Shown: positions 1-7,976, counted from the first letter of the stretch. The stretch: DNA of 34,998 nucleotides from an uncultured Oscillibacter sp. (GCA_900551885.1 URXS01000010.1:1-34998), one strand, 5' to 3'. Notes: generated by a model not told the origin, from the letters alone. Program-made: numbers and translations.

Positions 1-764
1 TCCATGGCCCGGGGCACCAGGGTGTCGCTGACAGCCTGGGCAAAGTCCCGGGCCAGAGCCGCCCGGTCCAGCTCCTCCCCCACCTGCTGGGCGTGATGGG
101 CCAGGTTCACCACCGCCGTCTTCAGGCCGGAGAAACTCATGTCCAGCTCCGCCCCGTCCACATGGGCGTGGGGCAGGTGGTATACGCCGCCCTGGGACTG
201 CTGGGCCAGGGCGTCCATGGGCGCCCCGCCGGGATAGGGCAGGCCCAGCACCCGGGCCGCCTTGTCAAAACACTCCCCGGCAGCGTCGTCCCGGGTGGAG
301 CCCAGGATCTCCATGTCGGTGTAGTCCCGGACATCCACGATCAGCGTGTTGCCGCCAGAGATGGCCAGGGCCAGGAAGGGCGGCTCCAGCTCCGGAAAGG
401 CCAGGTAATTGGCGGCGATGTGGCCCCGGACGTGGTGGACAGGAATCAGCGGCACGTTCAGGGCGCAGGCCACGGACTTGGCAAAGCTGACCCCCACCAG
501 CACCGCGCCGATCAGGCCGGGGGCATAGGTGACGGCAACCGCGTCGATGTCCTGCCGGGTGCAGCCGGCGTCCCGGAGAGCCTGCTCCGCCAGGGCGCAG
601 ATGACCTCCACATGCTTGCGGGAGGCGATCTCCGGCACCACGCCGCCGTACAGGGCGTGCATGTCCGCCTGGGAGGCGATGGCGTCGGAGAGGACGGTGC
701 GGCCGTCCTCCACCACCGCCACGGCGGTCTCATCACAGGAGGACTCAAAGGCCAGAATTTTCAT
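1..764 (-). CDS. tsaD: tRNA N6-adenosine threonylcarbamoyltransferase TsaD, C-terminus cut by window edge
   Basis: TsaD transfers the threonylcarbamoyl group from TC-AMP to A37 of ANN-decoding tRNAs (t6A), in the cytoplasm with TsaB and TsaE. The 254 visible residues begin MKILAFESSCDETAVAVVED, the canonical ASKHA-fold start, followed by SDAIASQADMHALYGGVVPE, and include the metal-ligand segment HHVRGH (His-x3-His) and the phosphate loop AISGGNT. The frame is still open at base 1, so roughly the last quarter of a normal ~340-residue protein lies outside. It is the last visible gene of the polA operon, 37 nt after the GNAT gene. rimI lies two genes upstream, a common pairing with tsaD, but tsaE and tsaB are absent here. 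The SD is weak (AGAGGG about 11 nt upstream). Identification is secure. Confidence 0.96.
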   Translation of the reverse strand, partial: MKILAFESSCDETAVAVVEDGRTVLSDAIASQADMHALYGGVVPEIASRKHVEVICALAEQALRDAGCTRQDIDAVAVTYAPGLIGAVLVGVSFAKSVACALNVPLIPVHHVRGHIAANYLAFPELEPPFLALAISGGNTLIVDVRDYTDMEILGSTRDDAAGECFDKAARVLGLPYPGGAPMDALAQQSQGGVYHLPHAHVDGAELDMSFSGLKTAVVNLAHHAQQVGEELDRAALARDFAQAVSDTLVPRAM

Positions 765-801
765 ATCGGGTGAACCCTCTTTCTCTTCTCAGTCTCTCCG
801 C

Positions 802-1395
802 TCACTGCTCCCAGGGCACCTGGGGAGACGGAGCGGCTCCCGGCGGCAGGGGGATGCGGACATAGCGGGCGTACCGCTCCGGGGTAAAGCTGTTGCGGTA
901 GATGAAGCGGTGCTGATCCATCAGCGTCTCGTCGTCAACGGGAGACGGAGCCCAGTACAGCGTTTTGTAAGCCACCCCGAAGATCTCCGTGTCGTATCCG
1001 GCGGTGCGTGCGCTGTTGCGGGCATAAAAGCCCAGCCGCCGCTCCGCCATGGCCGGATCCGGCGCCGCGGAAGGCAGCTCGCTCTCCCCCAGGATCACGG
1101 TACCCTGCTCCTGCTCCAGCATCTGGGCCAAAATCAATGCGCCGGTACCGCCGTTGCGGTGGCCGGGGCTGACGCACAGATAGTCCAGCAGGGCCCAGCC
1201 GGGCCTGCCCAGCCACAAAAAGCATGCCCCGATGATTGCCTCTCCGTCAAAGAGGCACCAGGGCCGGTACTGGCCCTCCCGCCACATCTTCTGGATAGAG
1301 GCCAGAGGCTTTAGTTCCGCCGGCGGGAAGGAAGAACGCAGGTCCGTCTCATACACTGTCTCCAGTTGGGACGGGGTCGGCAGTCTCAGTTCCAT
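802..1395 (-). CDS. GNAT-family N-acetyltransferase, substrate unknown
   Basis: A 197-residue predicted acetyltransferase. The acetyl-CoA loop is visible as HRNGGTGALIL (about residues 80-90), preceded by a beta strand with LLDYLCVSPG, typical GNAT motif A. The C-terminal half (YKTLYWAPSPVDD, HRFIYRNSFTPE) matches no specific substrate class I recognise. I chose the ATG at 1395 because AAAGGAG lies 7 nt upstream. A TTG two codons earlier has that SD almost on top of it. The gene overlaps the 3' end of rimI by 47 nt, so it is translationally embedded in the polA-tsaD operon. It is distinct from RimI: it lacks the ASNxxAxxLYxxxGF signature. It could be a small-molecule or antibiotic acetyltransferase, but nothing visible decides this. 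Confidence 0.85.
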   Translation of the reverse strand: MELRLPTPSQLETVYETDLRSSFPPAELKPLASIQKMWREGQYRPWCLFDGEAIIGACFLWLGRPGWALLDYLCVSPGHRNGGTGALILAQMLEQEQGTVILGESELPSAAPDPAMAERRLGFYARNSARTAGYDTEIFGVAYKTLYWAPSPVDDETLMDQHRFIYRNSFTPERYARYVRIPLPPGAAPSPQVPWEQ

Positions 1396-1852
1396 CGTCA
1401 AACTCCTTTGTCATGATGAGCGCATCCTCCTTGGGATGCTCGTAGTAATTTTTCCGGCGGCCCACAGACCGGAAGCCCAGCTCCCCGTACAGGGCGATGG
1501 CGCCGTAATTGGAGGCCCGGACCTCCAGGGTCAAAAAGGCCAGGCGATGGCCCTGGGCGAAGTTCAAAAACACCTGCAGAAGCTGGTGGGCCACGCCCTG
1601 GCGGCGGCACTCCGGCCGCACCGCCACGTTGGTGATGGTGCCCTCATCCAGCACCACCTGGAGGCCGGCATAGCCGGCCACCCGCCCCTCGTCATCCAAG
1701 GCCACCAGGAAGGCGGAAAGGGCATTGTCCAGCTCCTCCGCCAGCATATTCCGGGACCAGGGATCCGGGAAGCAGATCCGCTCCAGCTCCGCCACCTCAT
1801 CCAGGTGGTCCGCCGTCATGGGCACCACCCGTACATGCATCTGTTGTCTCAT
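1349..1852 (-). CDS. rimI: Ribosomal protein-alanine N-acetyltransferase RimI
   Basis: A cytoplasmic GNAT enzyme; RimI of Escherichia coli acetylates the N-terminus of ribosomal protein S18. The 167-residue product has the acetyl-CoA loop ECRRQGVAHQLL and the family C-terminal signature ASNYGAIALYGELGF, followed by GRRKNYYEHPKEDALIM, all strongly RimI-like. The start is the ATG at 1852 (MRQQMHVRVV). It overlaps the EamA stop codon as ATGA, and an AAAGGA-like SD sits upstream. A longer frame upstream is merely the EamA coding region read in another phase. rimI is usually beside tsaD and tsaB; here one extra GNAT gene separates it from tsaD. Family assignment is sure; the actual protein target is inferred from homology. 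Confidence 0.93.
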   Translation of the reverse strand: MRQQMHVRVVPMTADHLDEVAELERICFPDPWSRNMLAEELDNALSAFLVALDDEGRVAGYAGLQVVLDEGTITNVAVRPECRRQGVAHQLLQVFLNFAQGHRLAFLTLEVRASNYGAIALYGELGFRSVGRRKNYYEHPKEDALIMTKEFDDGTETADPVPTGDSV

Positions 1853-2718
1853 AAGCGGTTCCTTTCCGCCTCCGGCGCGGAGGCGCGGGTATACAGGGCA
1901 ATGCCGCCCACCACGGCGGCAGCTCCCAGAATGGTCATCCAGCCGGGGCGCTCGGCAAAGAGCAGCAGCCCCCACACGGAGGACAGCACAGGCTCCAGCA
2001 GCTTGGCGGTGGAAATGAACGCCGCCGGCAGGTATTTCAAGCCCCAGCTAAACACGTTATGGCCCAGCAGGGTGCAGCACACCGCCATGCCCAGAGCCGT
2101 CAGGCCATTGACGGCTCCATAGCCCGTCAGTGGCGTGCCGCTGAGCAGAGCCACCACCAGCAGCGACACGGACGCCGCCAGATAGACCAGGAAGGTATAG
2201 ACCTCGGTGGAAAGTTTGCGGCGGCACAGAGCGCCGATCATGGTGTACACCGCCATGGCGGCCGCGCCGCCCAGGGCGATCAGATCTCCCAGCAGGGCAC
2301 CGCCTCCGGCACTGTCTCCCAATGCCACCACGGCGCTGCCGCCAAAGGCCAGGACCACCGCAGCCCAGGCCCGGCCTGACAGCCGCTGACCCAGCACCGC
2401 CGCCGAGGCCAGGGCCACGAACAGCACCTCTGTATCCACCAACACCACCGCCGCGGCGATGGAGGTCCGCTCCAGGCCGGCAAAATAAGCGGTGAAGTGG
2501 AGACCCAGAAACGCCCCGCTGACCAGGCACAGCACCACGTCCCGACGGGTCAGGGCCGTCAGCTCCCGCCGACGGGTCAGGGCAGGGACTGCCATAAGGG
2601 CGGCAGAGAGCGCCATCCGGTACAGGGCCAACACCAGGGCGGGAGCTGTGGACCAGCGGGTAAACACGGCGGACAAGGACGCCCCCGCCACGCCCAGCAA
2701 TATTACCAGCCGCTTCAT
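1849..2718 (-). CDS. EamA/DMT-family membrane transporter
   Basis: A 289-residue integral membrane protein of the drug/metabolite transporter superfamily: about ten hydrophobic segments arranged as two EamA repeats, beginning MKRLVILLGVAGASLSAVFTRW and ending with a short positive tail. Typical DMT elements include a Pro/Gly-rich first helix, SGAFLGLHFTAYFAGLERT in the first repeat and KLLEPVLSSVWGLLLFAERP in the second (the conserved final LEPV...GEx region). Members export amino acids, nucleobases or metabolites; the substrate cannot be read from sequence. The start at 2718 overlaps the polA stop as ATGA, and its own stop overlaps the rimI start the same way, so translation is coupled on both sides. 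Confidence 0.93.
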   Translation of the reverse strand: MKRLVILLGVAGASLSAVFTRWSTAPALVLALYRMALSAALMAVPALTRRRELTALTRRDVVLCLVSGAFLGLHFTAYFAGLERTSIAAAVVLVDTEVLFVALASAAVLGQRLSGRAWAAVVLAFGGSAVVALGDSAGGGALLGDLIALGGAAAMAVYTMIGALCRRKLSTEVYTFLVYLAASVSLLVVALLSGTPLTGYGAVNGLTALGMAVCCTLLGHNVFSWGLKYLPAAFISTAKLLEPVLSSVWGLLLFAERPGWMTILGAAAVVGGIALYTRASAPEAERNRL

Positions 2719-5372
2719 CCCTTGGCCTCCAGCCAGTTTTTGCCCCAGTGGGCCTCCGCCGTCAGAGGCACGGAGAGGGTCACCACCCGCTCCATCTCCT
2801 CCTCCACAGCCCGGGCCACAGCCTCCGCCTCCGCCTCGGGGCACTCCACGATCAGCTCATCATGGACCTGGAGGACCAGACGGGCCGTCGGGTGCTCCGC
2901 CCGCAGCCGCTTCCACACGGCGATCATGGCCAGCTTCATGATGTCCGCCGCCGTGCCCTGGATGGGCATGTTCAGCGCCACCCGCTCGCCGAAGGAACGC
3001 AGGTTGTGGTTGGAAGATGTCAGCTCCGGCAGGTCCCGCCGCCGGTGGAAGATGGTCTCCACATAGCCTGTCTCCTTGGCCTTCTCCACCACTTCGTCCA
3101 TATACCGGCGGACGCCGGGGAATGTGGCGAAGTACGCCTCCATATACGCCTTGGCCTCCGCCACAGTGACGCCGATGTCCTGGCTGAGGGAGAAGGCGGA
3201 GATACCATAGACGATGCCGAAGTTCACCGCCTTGGCCCGCCGGCGCATCTCGTGGGTCACGTCCTGTGGCGCCACGTGGAACACCTTGGCCGCCGTCTCG
3301 GCGTGGAAATCCCCGCCGGAGAGGAAGGCGGACCGCATGGCCTCGTCACCGGAGATATGGGCCAGCAGCCGCAGCTCGATCTGGGAGTAATCCGCGTCCA
3401 CCAGGACGCAGCCCTCAGCGGGAATGAACATCTTCCGGATCTCGCTGCCCAGGTCTGTCCGGGTGGGGATGTTCTGGAGGTTGGGCTCCGTGGAAGAAAG
3501 CCGCCCGGTGGCAGTCACCGTCATCTGGAAGGAGGTGCGGACCCGGCCATCGGCGTCCATTGCCTTCAGGAGACCGTCGGCATAGGTGGACTTCAGCTTG
3601 GCAAACTGGCGGTACTCCAGCACCGCCCCCACAATGGGAGCCTCGTAGCGGAGCTTCTCCAGTACGTCGGCGTTGGTGGACCAGCCGGTTTTCGTTTTTT
3701 TCCCGTGGGGCAGGCCCAGCTTGCCGAACAGGATCTCGCCCAATTGCTTGGGAGAGTTGATGTTGAATTCCTCGCCGGCCATATCGTAGATGGCCTTCTC
3801 CTTCTGAGCAATCCGGGCGGAGAGCATCTCTCCGAAGGACACCAGGGCACCCTTGTCCACCCGGCAGCCGGTCCGCTCCATCTCCGCCAGCACCCGGCAC
3901 AAAGGCAGCTCCGCCGTTTGGAACAGGTCCCACAGGTCCTTCTCCCGGAGCTTAGGAGCCAGGGTCTCGTACAGGCCGTCCACAGCAGTGGCGTAGCTGT
4001 CGAAGCTGGCCTCCGCGGCAGCCGTGTCCCCCAGCAGGGAGAAGGCATCCTGCTCCAGATACAGGGGCTTGGGCAGCTCGGTATTGTAATAGGCCACATA
4101 CAGCCGCTGGAGATCGTAGCTGCCCGCCGTGGCGTCCAGCAGATAGGCGGCCAGAGCTGTGTCGAACACGAAGCCGTCGGCGGGGAGATCGTTTTTCAGC
4201 AGCAGGCCCATCAGGTCTTTGACGTTGTGGGAGACCTTTTTGATATCACCGGAGAACAGCGCCCGCAGCAAAGCATTCCAGTCCCCCTGGTATTTGTTGA
4301 AGAACAGCTCCGCCGTCACGGCGGCAGTCTCCCCGGTCCGGCAGACCACCGACACGCCGGTCAGGTCTGGCAAAGCCAGCAGCGACACATGGTCCGCCTT
4401 CCGCCAGAGCTTCAGCAGGGTTTCCGCCTGCTGGGGCTCTGTCACCTGCTCCACCGTCACGGTGAAATCGGAAGGCTTTTCCGCCGACGCCTGGGCGGCG
4501 TTTTCCGCCTTCAGGCCGAACTTTTCGATCAGCTTGGTAAATTCCAGCCGCAAGAACAGGGGATACGCCTCCGGGCCGGGAGAGCGGACCAGGTTGTCCT
4601 CCGGCCGGAAGTCCAGAGGCGCGTCCGTGACGATGGTGGCCAGCCAATAGGAGTGCCGGGCACTCTCCTCCCCCGCCGCCAGCTTTTTCAAAGCGGCGGG
4701 CTTGGCCTCCACATCCGGCATCTTCTCATAGATGGTCTCGATGCTGCCGTATTTCTGGATCAGGTCCATGGCGGTCTTCTCCCCTACGCCGGGAACGCCG
4801 GGGATGTTGTCGGAGGAATCTCCCATCAGGGCCTTCAGGTCGATCATGTGGATGGGGTCGAAACCGTACTGCTCCCGGAAGGCCGACCGGGTCATGTCCT
4901 TGGTGGTGGTCTGGCCCATGCGGGTGGAGACCAGCTTCACCTTCGTCTGATCGGTGATCAATTGGAGACTGTCCTTATCGCCGGTGACCACCACGCACTC
5001 CCAGCCATCGGCCTCGCATTTGCGGGAGATGGTGCCGATCAGATCGTCAGCCTCCCAGCCCTCCAGCTCATAGCGGGGAATGCGCAGGGCGTCCAGGGCC
5101 TCCTTCAGCACCGGTACCTGCACCCGTAGCTCCTCCGGCATGGGTTTGCGGGTGGCCTTATAGGCCTTATCCGCCGTATGGCGGAACGTGGGGGCGTGAA
5201 GGTCAAAGGTGACGCAGAGGGCGTCGGGTTTCTCCTCTTCCCGCAGCCGCAGCAGCGTGGTGAAAAAGCCGAACACCGCGTGAGTGTACAGTCCGTCCCG
5301 GGTAGTCAGGGGCCGGATGCCGTAATAGGCCCGGTTCAAAATGCTGTTGCCGTCGATGACCATGAGCTTCAT
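2715..5372 (-). CDS. polA: DNA polymerase I
   Basis: Pol I, 885 residues, for lagging-strand processing and repair. The N-terminal 5'-3' exonuclease/flap domain (about 1-300) begins MKLMVIDGNSILNRAYYG and has the helix-hairpin-helix region IPGVPGVGEKTA. The middle domain (about 310-500) has the fold of the 3'-5' exonuclease, but the DxE metal-ligand motif is replaced (LLALPDLTG) and the usual HNxKFD reads HNVKDLM, so proofreading is probably lost, as in Bacillus and Thermus Pol I. The polymerase domain has motif A DYSQIELR (about 660), motif B RRRAKAVNFGIVYG (about 710) and motif C QVHDELI (about 835), all intact. The start at 5372 follows AGGAGG by 8 nt. It is first in the operon; the promoter is at 5420-5448. 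Confidence 0.98.
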   Translation of the reverse strand: MKLMVIDGNSILNRAYYGIRPLTTRDGLYTHAVFGFFTTLLRLREEEKPDALCVTFDLHAPTFRHTADKAYKATRKPMPEELRVQVPVLKEALDALRIPRYELEGWEADDLIGTISRKCEADGWECVVVTGDKDSLQLITDQTKVKLVSTRMGQTTTKDMTRSAFREQYGFDPIHMIDLKALMGDSSDNIPGVPGVGEKTAMDLIQKYGSIETIYEKMPDVEAKPAALKKLAAGEESARHSYWLATIVTDAPLDFRPEDNLVRSPGPEAYPLFLRLEFTKLIEKFGLKAENAAQASAEKPSDFTVTVEQVTEPQQAETLLKLWRKADHVSLLALPDLTGVSVVCRTGETAAVTAELFFNKYQGDWNALLRALFSGDIKKVSHNVKDLMGLLLKNDLPADGFVFDTALAAYLLDATAGSYDLQRLYVAYYNTELPKPLYLEQDAFSLLGDTAAAEASFDSYATAVDGLYETLAPKLREKDLWDLFQTAELPLCRVLAEMERTGCRVDKGALVSFGEMLSARIAQKEKAIYDMAGEEFNINSPKQLGEILFGKLGLPHGKKTKTGWSTNADVLEKLRYEAPIVGAVLEYRQFAKLKSTYADGLLKAMDADGRVRTSFQMTVTATGRLSSTEPNLQNIPTRTDLGSEIRKMFIPAEGCVLVDADYSQIELRLLAHISGDEAMRSAFLSGGDFHAETAAKVFHVAPQDVTHEMRRRAKAVNFGIVYGISAFSLSQDIGVTVAEAKAYMEAYFATFPGVRRYMDEVVEKAKETGYVETIFHRRRDLPELTSSNHNLRSFGERVALNMPIQGTAADIMKLAMIAVWKRLRAEHPTARLVLQVHDELIVECPEAEAEAVARAVEEEMERVVTLSVPLTAEAHWGKNWLEAKG

Positions 5373-5419
5373 GGAACATTCCTCCTGCCCGCCCTCCGGC
5401 GGTAATTCACTAAATGTAT

Positions 5420-5448
5420 AGTATATCCTATCTTTGCGCCGTTGGCAA
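5420..5448 (-). promoter_or_regulatory. Promoter of the polA operon
   Basis: Read on the minus strand: TTGCCA, 17 nt, TATACT, then about 45 nt to the polA start codon. A good sigma-A match by eye. Confidence 0.75.
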
Positions 5449-5482
5449 ACATCGTTTTGGGAAAGCCGTTTGCCGAACCGTC

Positions 5483-5510
5483 TTGACGGGCGGCGGATTT
5501 CTGGTACACT
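5483..5510 (+). promoter_or_regulatory. Promoter of the PsiE-like gene
   Basis: TTGACG, 16 nt, TACACT with an extended -10 (TGG before the hexamer). A 7-bp hairpin GGCCCGC-CTG-GCGGGCC (5523-5539) lies in the leader just before the SD. Confidence 0.65.
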
Positions 5511-5557
5511 GTATGACAGTACGGCCCGCCTGGCGGGCCCATTGCAAAGGAGCTACT

Positions 5558-5935
5558 ATGAAACATAATCTCGCCATTCTCAAGGCTGCCCGGGCCCTGG
5601 AGCTGACCGTGGCGGCCGTCATCCTGGCTGTGATCGTCTGCGGCGGGGCACTGCTGCTGTGGAACACCGGAAAGGCGCTGCTTCAGACGCCGGAAACCTT
5701 CTCTGTGGGGAACTTTCTCTCCAGCGCGCTGCTGCTGGTCATGGGGCTGGAGTTCGTCAAGATGCTGGCCCTGCACTCTGCCGGAGCCGTCATCGACGTG
5801 CTGCTGTTCACCATCGTCCGGCAAATGATCATCAGCCACAGCGGCGCCCAGGACACGCTGCTGGGCGTGGCCGCCGTGGCGGCCATCTTTGCGGTCAAAA
5901 AATTTCTCCAGGTACCGGAGACGGAGGAACACTGA
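5558..5935 (+). CDS. PsiE-like small membrane protein
   Basis: A 125-residue protein with about four membrane helices: LTVAAVILAVIVCGGALLLW, FLSSALLLVMGLEFVKMLAL, AVIDVLLFTIVRQMIIS and LLGVAAVAAIFAVKKFL. The middle section (helix ending in a glutamate, then a helix leading to a basic residue and an H/S-rich turn, VRQMIISHS) resembles the phosphate-starvation-inducible PsiE family of Enterobacteria (AIVRLIIVDH in E. coli, from memory), whose biochemical role is unknown. The start at 5558 is set by AAAGGAG 5 nt upstream. An upstream in-frame ATG would run through the promoter. It is monocistronic, with its own promoter and the terminator at 5940. I see no Pho-type box. Membrane location is sure; the family call is moderate. 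Confidence 0.75.
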   Translation: MKHNLAILKAARALELTVAAVILAVIVCGGALLLWNTGKALLQTPETFSVGNFLSSALLLVMGLEFVKMLALHSAGAVIDVLLFTIVRQMIISHSGAQDTLLGVAAVAAIFAVKKFLQVPETEEH

Positions 5936-5939
5936 ACCG

Positions 5940-5973
5940 AAAAAGCCGAACGGGGATTCCCGTTCGGCTTTTT
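5940..5973. terminator. Bidirectional terminator between PsiE-like and PAP2 genes
   Basis: A 15-bp perfect stem AAAAAGCCGAACGGG / CCCGTTCGGCTTTTT with a GATT loop. A-run on one side and T-run on the other, so it can end both convergent transcripts. Confidence 0.92.
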
Positions 5974-5998
5974 CCTGTTTGAAGGGTTACGAACTGCC

Positions 5999-6550
5999 TC
6001 AGCGTTCCTCCGGTCCCCGCAGACGCCGGCGCAGGCGGAATACCAGCCAGGCGCCGGTCCAGCCCAGAACCGCACCCAGAACCGCGCCGCCCAGCACATC
6101 GGTAGGCCAGTGGACATAGAGATAGATCCGGGACAGCGCGATCACCACCGCCAGGATCAGCGCCGCCCACCGCAGCCACTTGGGCGCCCCTCCAGCCCGC
6201 CACAGGGCCGTCACCGCCGTGAAGGAGGCCGCCGTGTGCCCCGAGGGAAAGGAGGCATCCAGGGGCGCCTGGGTCAGCAATTCAATGGCCGTGTTTATCT
6301 GAAAGGGCCGAAGCCGGCCGATCAGGGGCTTTAAAAAGCCGTTGCATACCACCAGGTCCAACAGCAGTGCCAGAGCCACGGAGAGCCCTGCCCAGCGGTG
6401 TTTTTTCGTCACCAGCAGCACCGCCGCCAGCAGAATCCAGATCTCTCCGTGGTCGCTGAGGCGGCTGATGATGGGCAGCACCGCATCCAGGAAACCACAC
6501 CGCAAATGGGCCTGGACCCAGTCCAGGATGGCCAATTCCGCTGTCTGCAT
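5999..6550 (-). CDS. PAP2-family membrane phosphatase (undecaprenyl-diphosphatase-like)
   Basis: A 183-residue integral membrane acid phosphatase. The three catalytic motifs are all present: KPLIGRLRP, PSGH (in DASFPSGHTAAS) and SRIYLYVHWPTD. Bacterial relatives dephosphorylate undecaprenyl diphosphate (BcrC type), phosphatidylglycerol phosphate or other lipid phosphates on the outer face of the membrane; the substrate cannot be told from sequence. There are about five to six membrane helices and a basic C-terminus. I chose the ATG at 6550 because AAAGGAG sits at proper distance (GAATGGAAAGGAGAGAGGAC); the ATG at 6568 has no spaced SD. It is transcribed away from the lysine riboswitch from an extended -10 promoter at 6622. 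Confidence 0.93.
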   Translation of the reverse strand: MQTAELAILDWVQAHLRCGFLDAVLPIISRLSDHGEIWILLAAVLLVTKKHRWAGLSVALALLLDLVVCNGFLKPLIGRLRPFQINTAIELLTQAPLDASFPSGHTAASFTAVTALWRAGGAPKWLRWAALILAVVIALSRIYLYVHWPTDVLGGAVLGAVLGWTGAWLVFRLRRRLRGPEER

Positions 6551-6621
6551 GTCCTCTCTCCTTTCCATTCCCCCGGCAGAGCCCAGGGCCCACCGAAAGA
6601 AAAAACGCGCAGATTGCGGTT

Positions 6622-6630
6622 ATTATAGCA
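6622..6630 (-). promoter_or_regulatory. Extended -10 promoter of the PAP2 gene
   Basis: On the minus strand: TGCTATAAT, a perfect TATAAT with TG extension. No convincing -35 hexamer is visible 16-18 nt upstream. The -10 is about 72 nt from the start codon. Confidence 0.55.
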
Positions 6631-6703
6631 CAGGAGTGCCGGTACGCATAGGGAAAAATCGCCGCATAGTATACAAATTTTGCCGCATTGGGCGGAAAAA
6701 TGG

Positions 6704-6732
6704 TTGACAGGGCCGTGGGAACATGATAGGAT
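6704..6732 (+). promoter_or_regulatory. Promoter of the lysine riboswitch / ABC importer transcript
   Basis: TTGACA, 17 nt, TAGGAT, placed about 20 nt before the riboswitch aptamer begins. This and the riboswitch explain the 520-nt gap between the PAP2 and transporter genes. Confidence 0.8.
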
Positions 6733-6749
6733 ACCCTCAAAATTGGATC

Positions 6750-6920
6750 GCTTAGATAGAGGCGCGAGGTTCATCAGTACCCTCCGGCAAGGCCAGGCAG
6801 CCGCCGGGCGGGAAAGGGAACATCGCCGAAGTGTTGCGGAGCTGCCTGGCTCCGGGACGCTGGGCCGTCGGGAAATACCCGCCGGACTGTCACAAAGACT
6901 TTGTGAAGCGCTATCAATGG
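6750..6920 (+). ncRNA. Lysine riboswitch (L box) aptamer
   Basis: The conserved L-box blocks appear in order: GATAGAGGCGCG (6755-6766), CATCAGTA (6772-6779), GGGAA (6816-6820), GCCGAAG (6825-6831), GGACTGTCA (6884-6892) and GAAGCGCTATC (6905-6915). The closing helix P1 pairs GATAG (6755-6759) with CTATC (6911-6915). Long internal arms are visible, for example GCCAGGCAG (6782-6790 region) against CTGCCTGGC (6842-6850). A terminator follows at 6957. The strand AAGCG (6906-6910) can also pair with CGCTT (6962-6966) in the terminator's left arm, giving an antiterminator when lysine is absent. Known logic of the class is lysine-bound aptamer, terminator forms, gene off. Identification is from memory of the consensus. 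Confidence 0.9.
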
Positions 6921-6956
6921 CTGTCGGAATCTCTGTGCGTCATTCCGCCTTCTCCA

Positions 6957-6986
6957 TGGACCGCTTGACAAAGCGGTCCATTTTTT
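6957..6986 (+). terminator. Riboswitch-controlled intrinsic terminator
   Basis: A 10-bp perfect stem TGGACCGCTT-GACA-AAGCGGTCCA followed by six T. It lies between the L-box aptamer and the substrate-binding protein gene, the expected expression platform for transcriptional attenuation. Confidence 0.92.
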
Positions 6987-7070
6987 CGTCTCTCCCGCCG
7001 GGCGGCGGCAGTGGGGAGAGATGCAGGTTCCGCCGCCGCGAAATCAGGAATTTTGGAAAGGTGATTGAAC

Positions 7071-7976
7071 ATGAAGAAGCTCTTGTCCCTGCTCATGGCC
7101 CTGGCCATGACGCTGTCCCTGGCTGCCTGCGGCGGCAGCGACGACACCGCTACGGATGACACCGCCGATCAGGCTGAGACTGAGACCGGCTCTGAGACCG
7201 GTGAGGTTGCCTCCGGCGTGGAGGACGGCGTGCTGACCATCGCCATGGAGTGCGCCTACGCCCCCTATAACTGGACCCAGTCCGACGACTCCAACGGCGC
7301 TGTGCCCATCAAGGACTCCACTGAGTACGCCAACGGCTACGACGTGATGATGGCCAAGAAGATCTGCGAGGCCAACGGCTGGGAGCTGGAAGTGGTCCGC
7401 ACCGACTGGGACTCCCTGGTGCCTGGCGTCCAGTCCGGCATCTATGACGCCGTCATCGCCGGTCAGTCCATGACCGCCGACCGCATGGAGCAGGTGGACT
7501 TCGCCGGTCCCTATTACTACGCCTCCATCGTCTGCGTCACCAAGGCCGACAGCCCCTATGCCAATGCCCAGGGCATCAGCGACCTGTCCGGCGGCACCTG
7601 CACCGCACAGATCGCCACCATCTGGTATGACTCCATGCTGCCCCAGATCGAGGGCGCTCAGATCCAGACCGCCGCGGAGACCGCTCCCGCCATGCTGATG
7701 GCTCTGGAGACCGGCACTGTGGACTTCATCTGCACCGATATGCCCACCGCCATGGGCGCTGTGGCCGCCTATCCCGACATGAAGATTCTGGACTTCTCCG
7801 ACTCTGACGACAACTTCGTGGCCGATGAGGGCGACATCAACATCGGTGTGTCCGTCATGAAGGGCAACACCGTCCTGAAGGACGCCATCGACAGCGTTCT
7901 GTCCACCATGACCGTTGACGACTTCAACGCCATGATGGATGAAGCCATCGCCATCCAGCCCCTGAGCGAGGGCTGA
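7071..7976 (+). CDS. Amino-acid ABC importer, substrate-binding lipoprotein (probably lysine)
   Basis: A 301-residue periplasmic-binding-protein family 3 lipoprotein. The signal peptide MKKLLSLLMALAMTLSLAAC ends in a lipobox (LAAC, Cys20), followed by a Ser/Thr/Asp/Glu-rich linker to about residue 50. The binding domain then begins GVLTIAMECAYAPYNW. Family landmarks: GYDVMMAKKICEANG, GVQSGIYDAVIAGQSMTADR and LETGTVDFICTDMP. Family 3 proteins bind polar or basic amino acids; the lysine riboswitch upstream makes lysine the best substrate guess (inference). Start at 7071, SD AGGTGA 8 nt upstream; an upstream TTG has no SD. First gene of binding protein, permease, ATPase. Confidence 0.95.
   Translation: MKKLLSLLMALAMTLSLAACGGSDDTATDDTADQAETETGSETGEVASGVEDGVLTIAMECAYAPYNWTQSDDSNGAVPIKDSTEYANGYDVMMAKKICEANGWELEVVRTDWDSLVPGVQSGIYDAVIAGQSMTADRMEQVDFAGPYYYASIVCVTKADSPYANAQGISDLSGGTCTAQIATIWYDSMLPQIEGAQIQTAAETAPAMLMALETGTVDFICTDMPTAMGAVAAYPDMKILDFSDSDDNFVADEGDINIGVSVMKGNTVLKDAIDSVLSTMTVDDFNAMMDEAIAIQPLSEG

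Noticed and set aside
2748..5129. Open frame of about 793 codons opposite polA
   Set aside because: Same shadow effect; composition (His/Gly/Leu/Gln-rich) and lack of an SD argue against a gene.
5414..5557. Longer N-terminus for the PsiE-like protein
   Set aside because: The extension crosses the TTGACG/TACACT promoter and hairpin; AAAGGAG selects the ATG at 5558.
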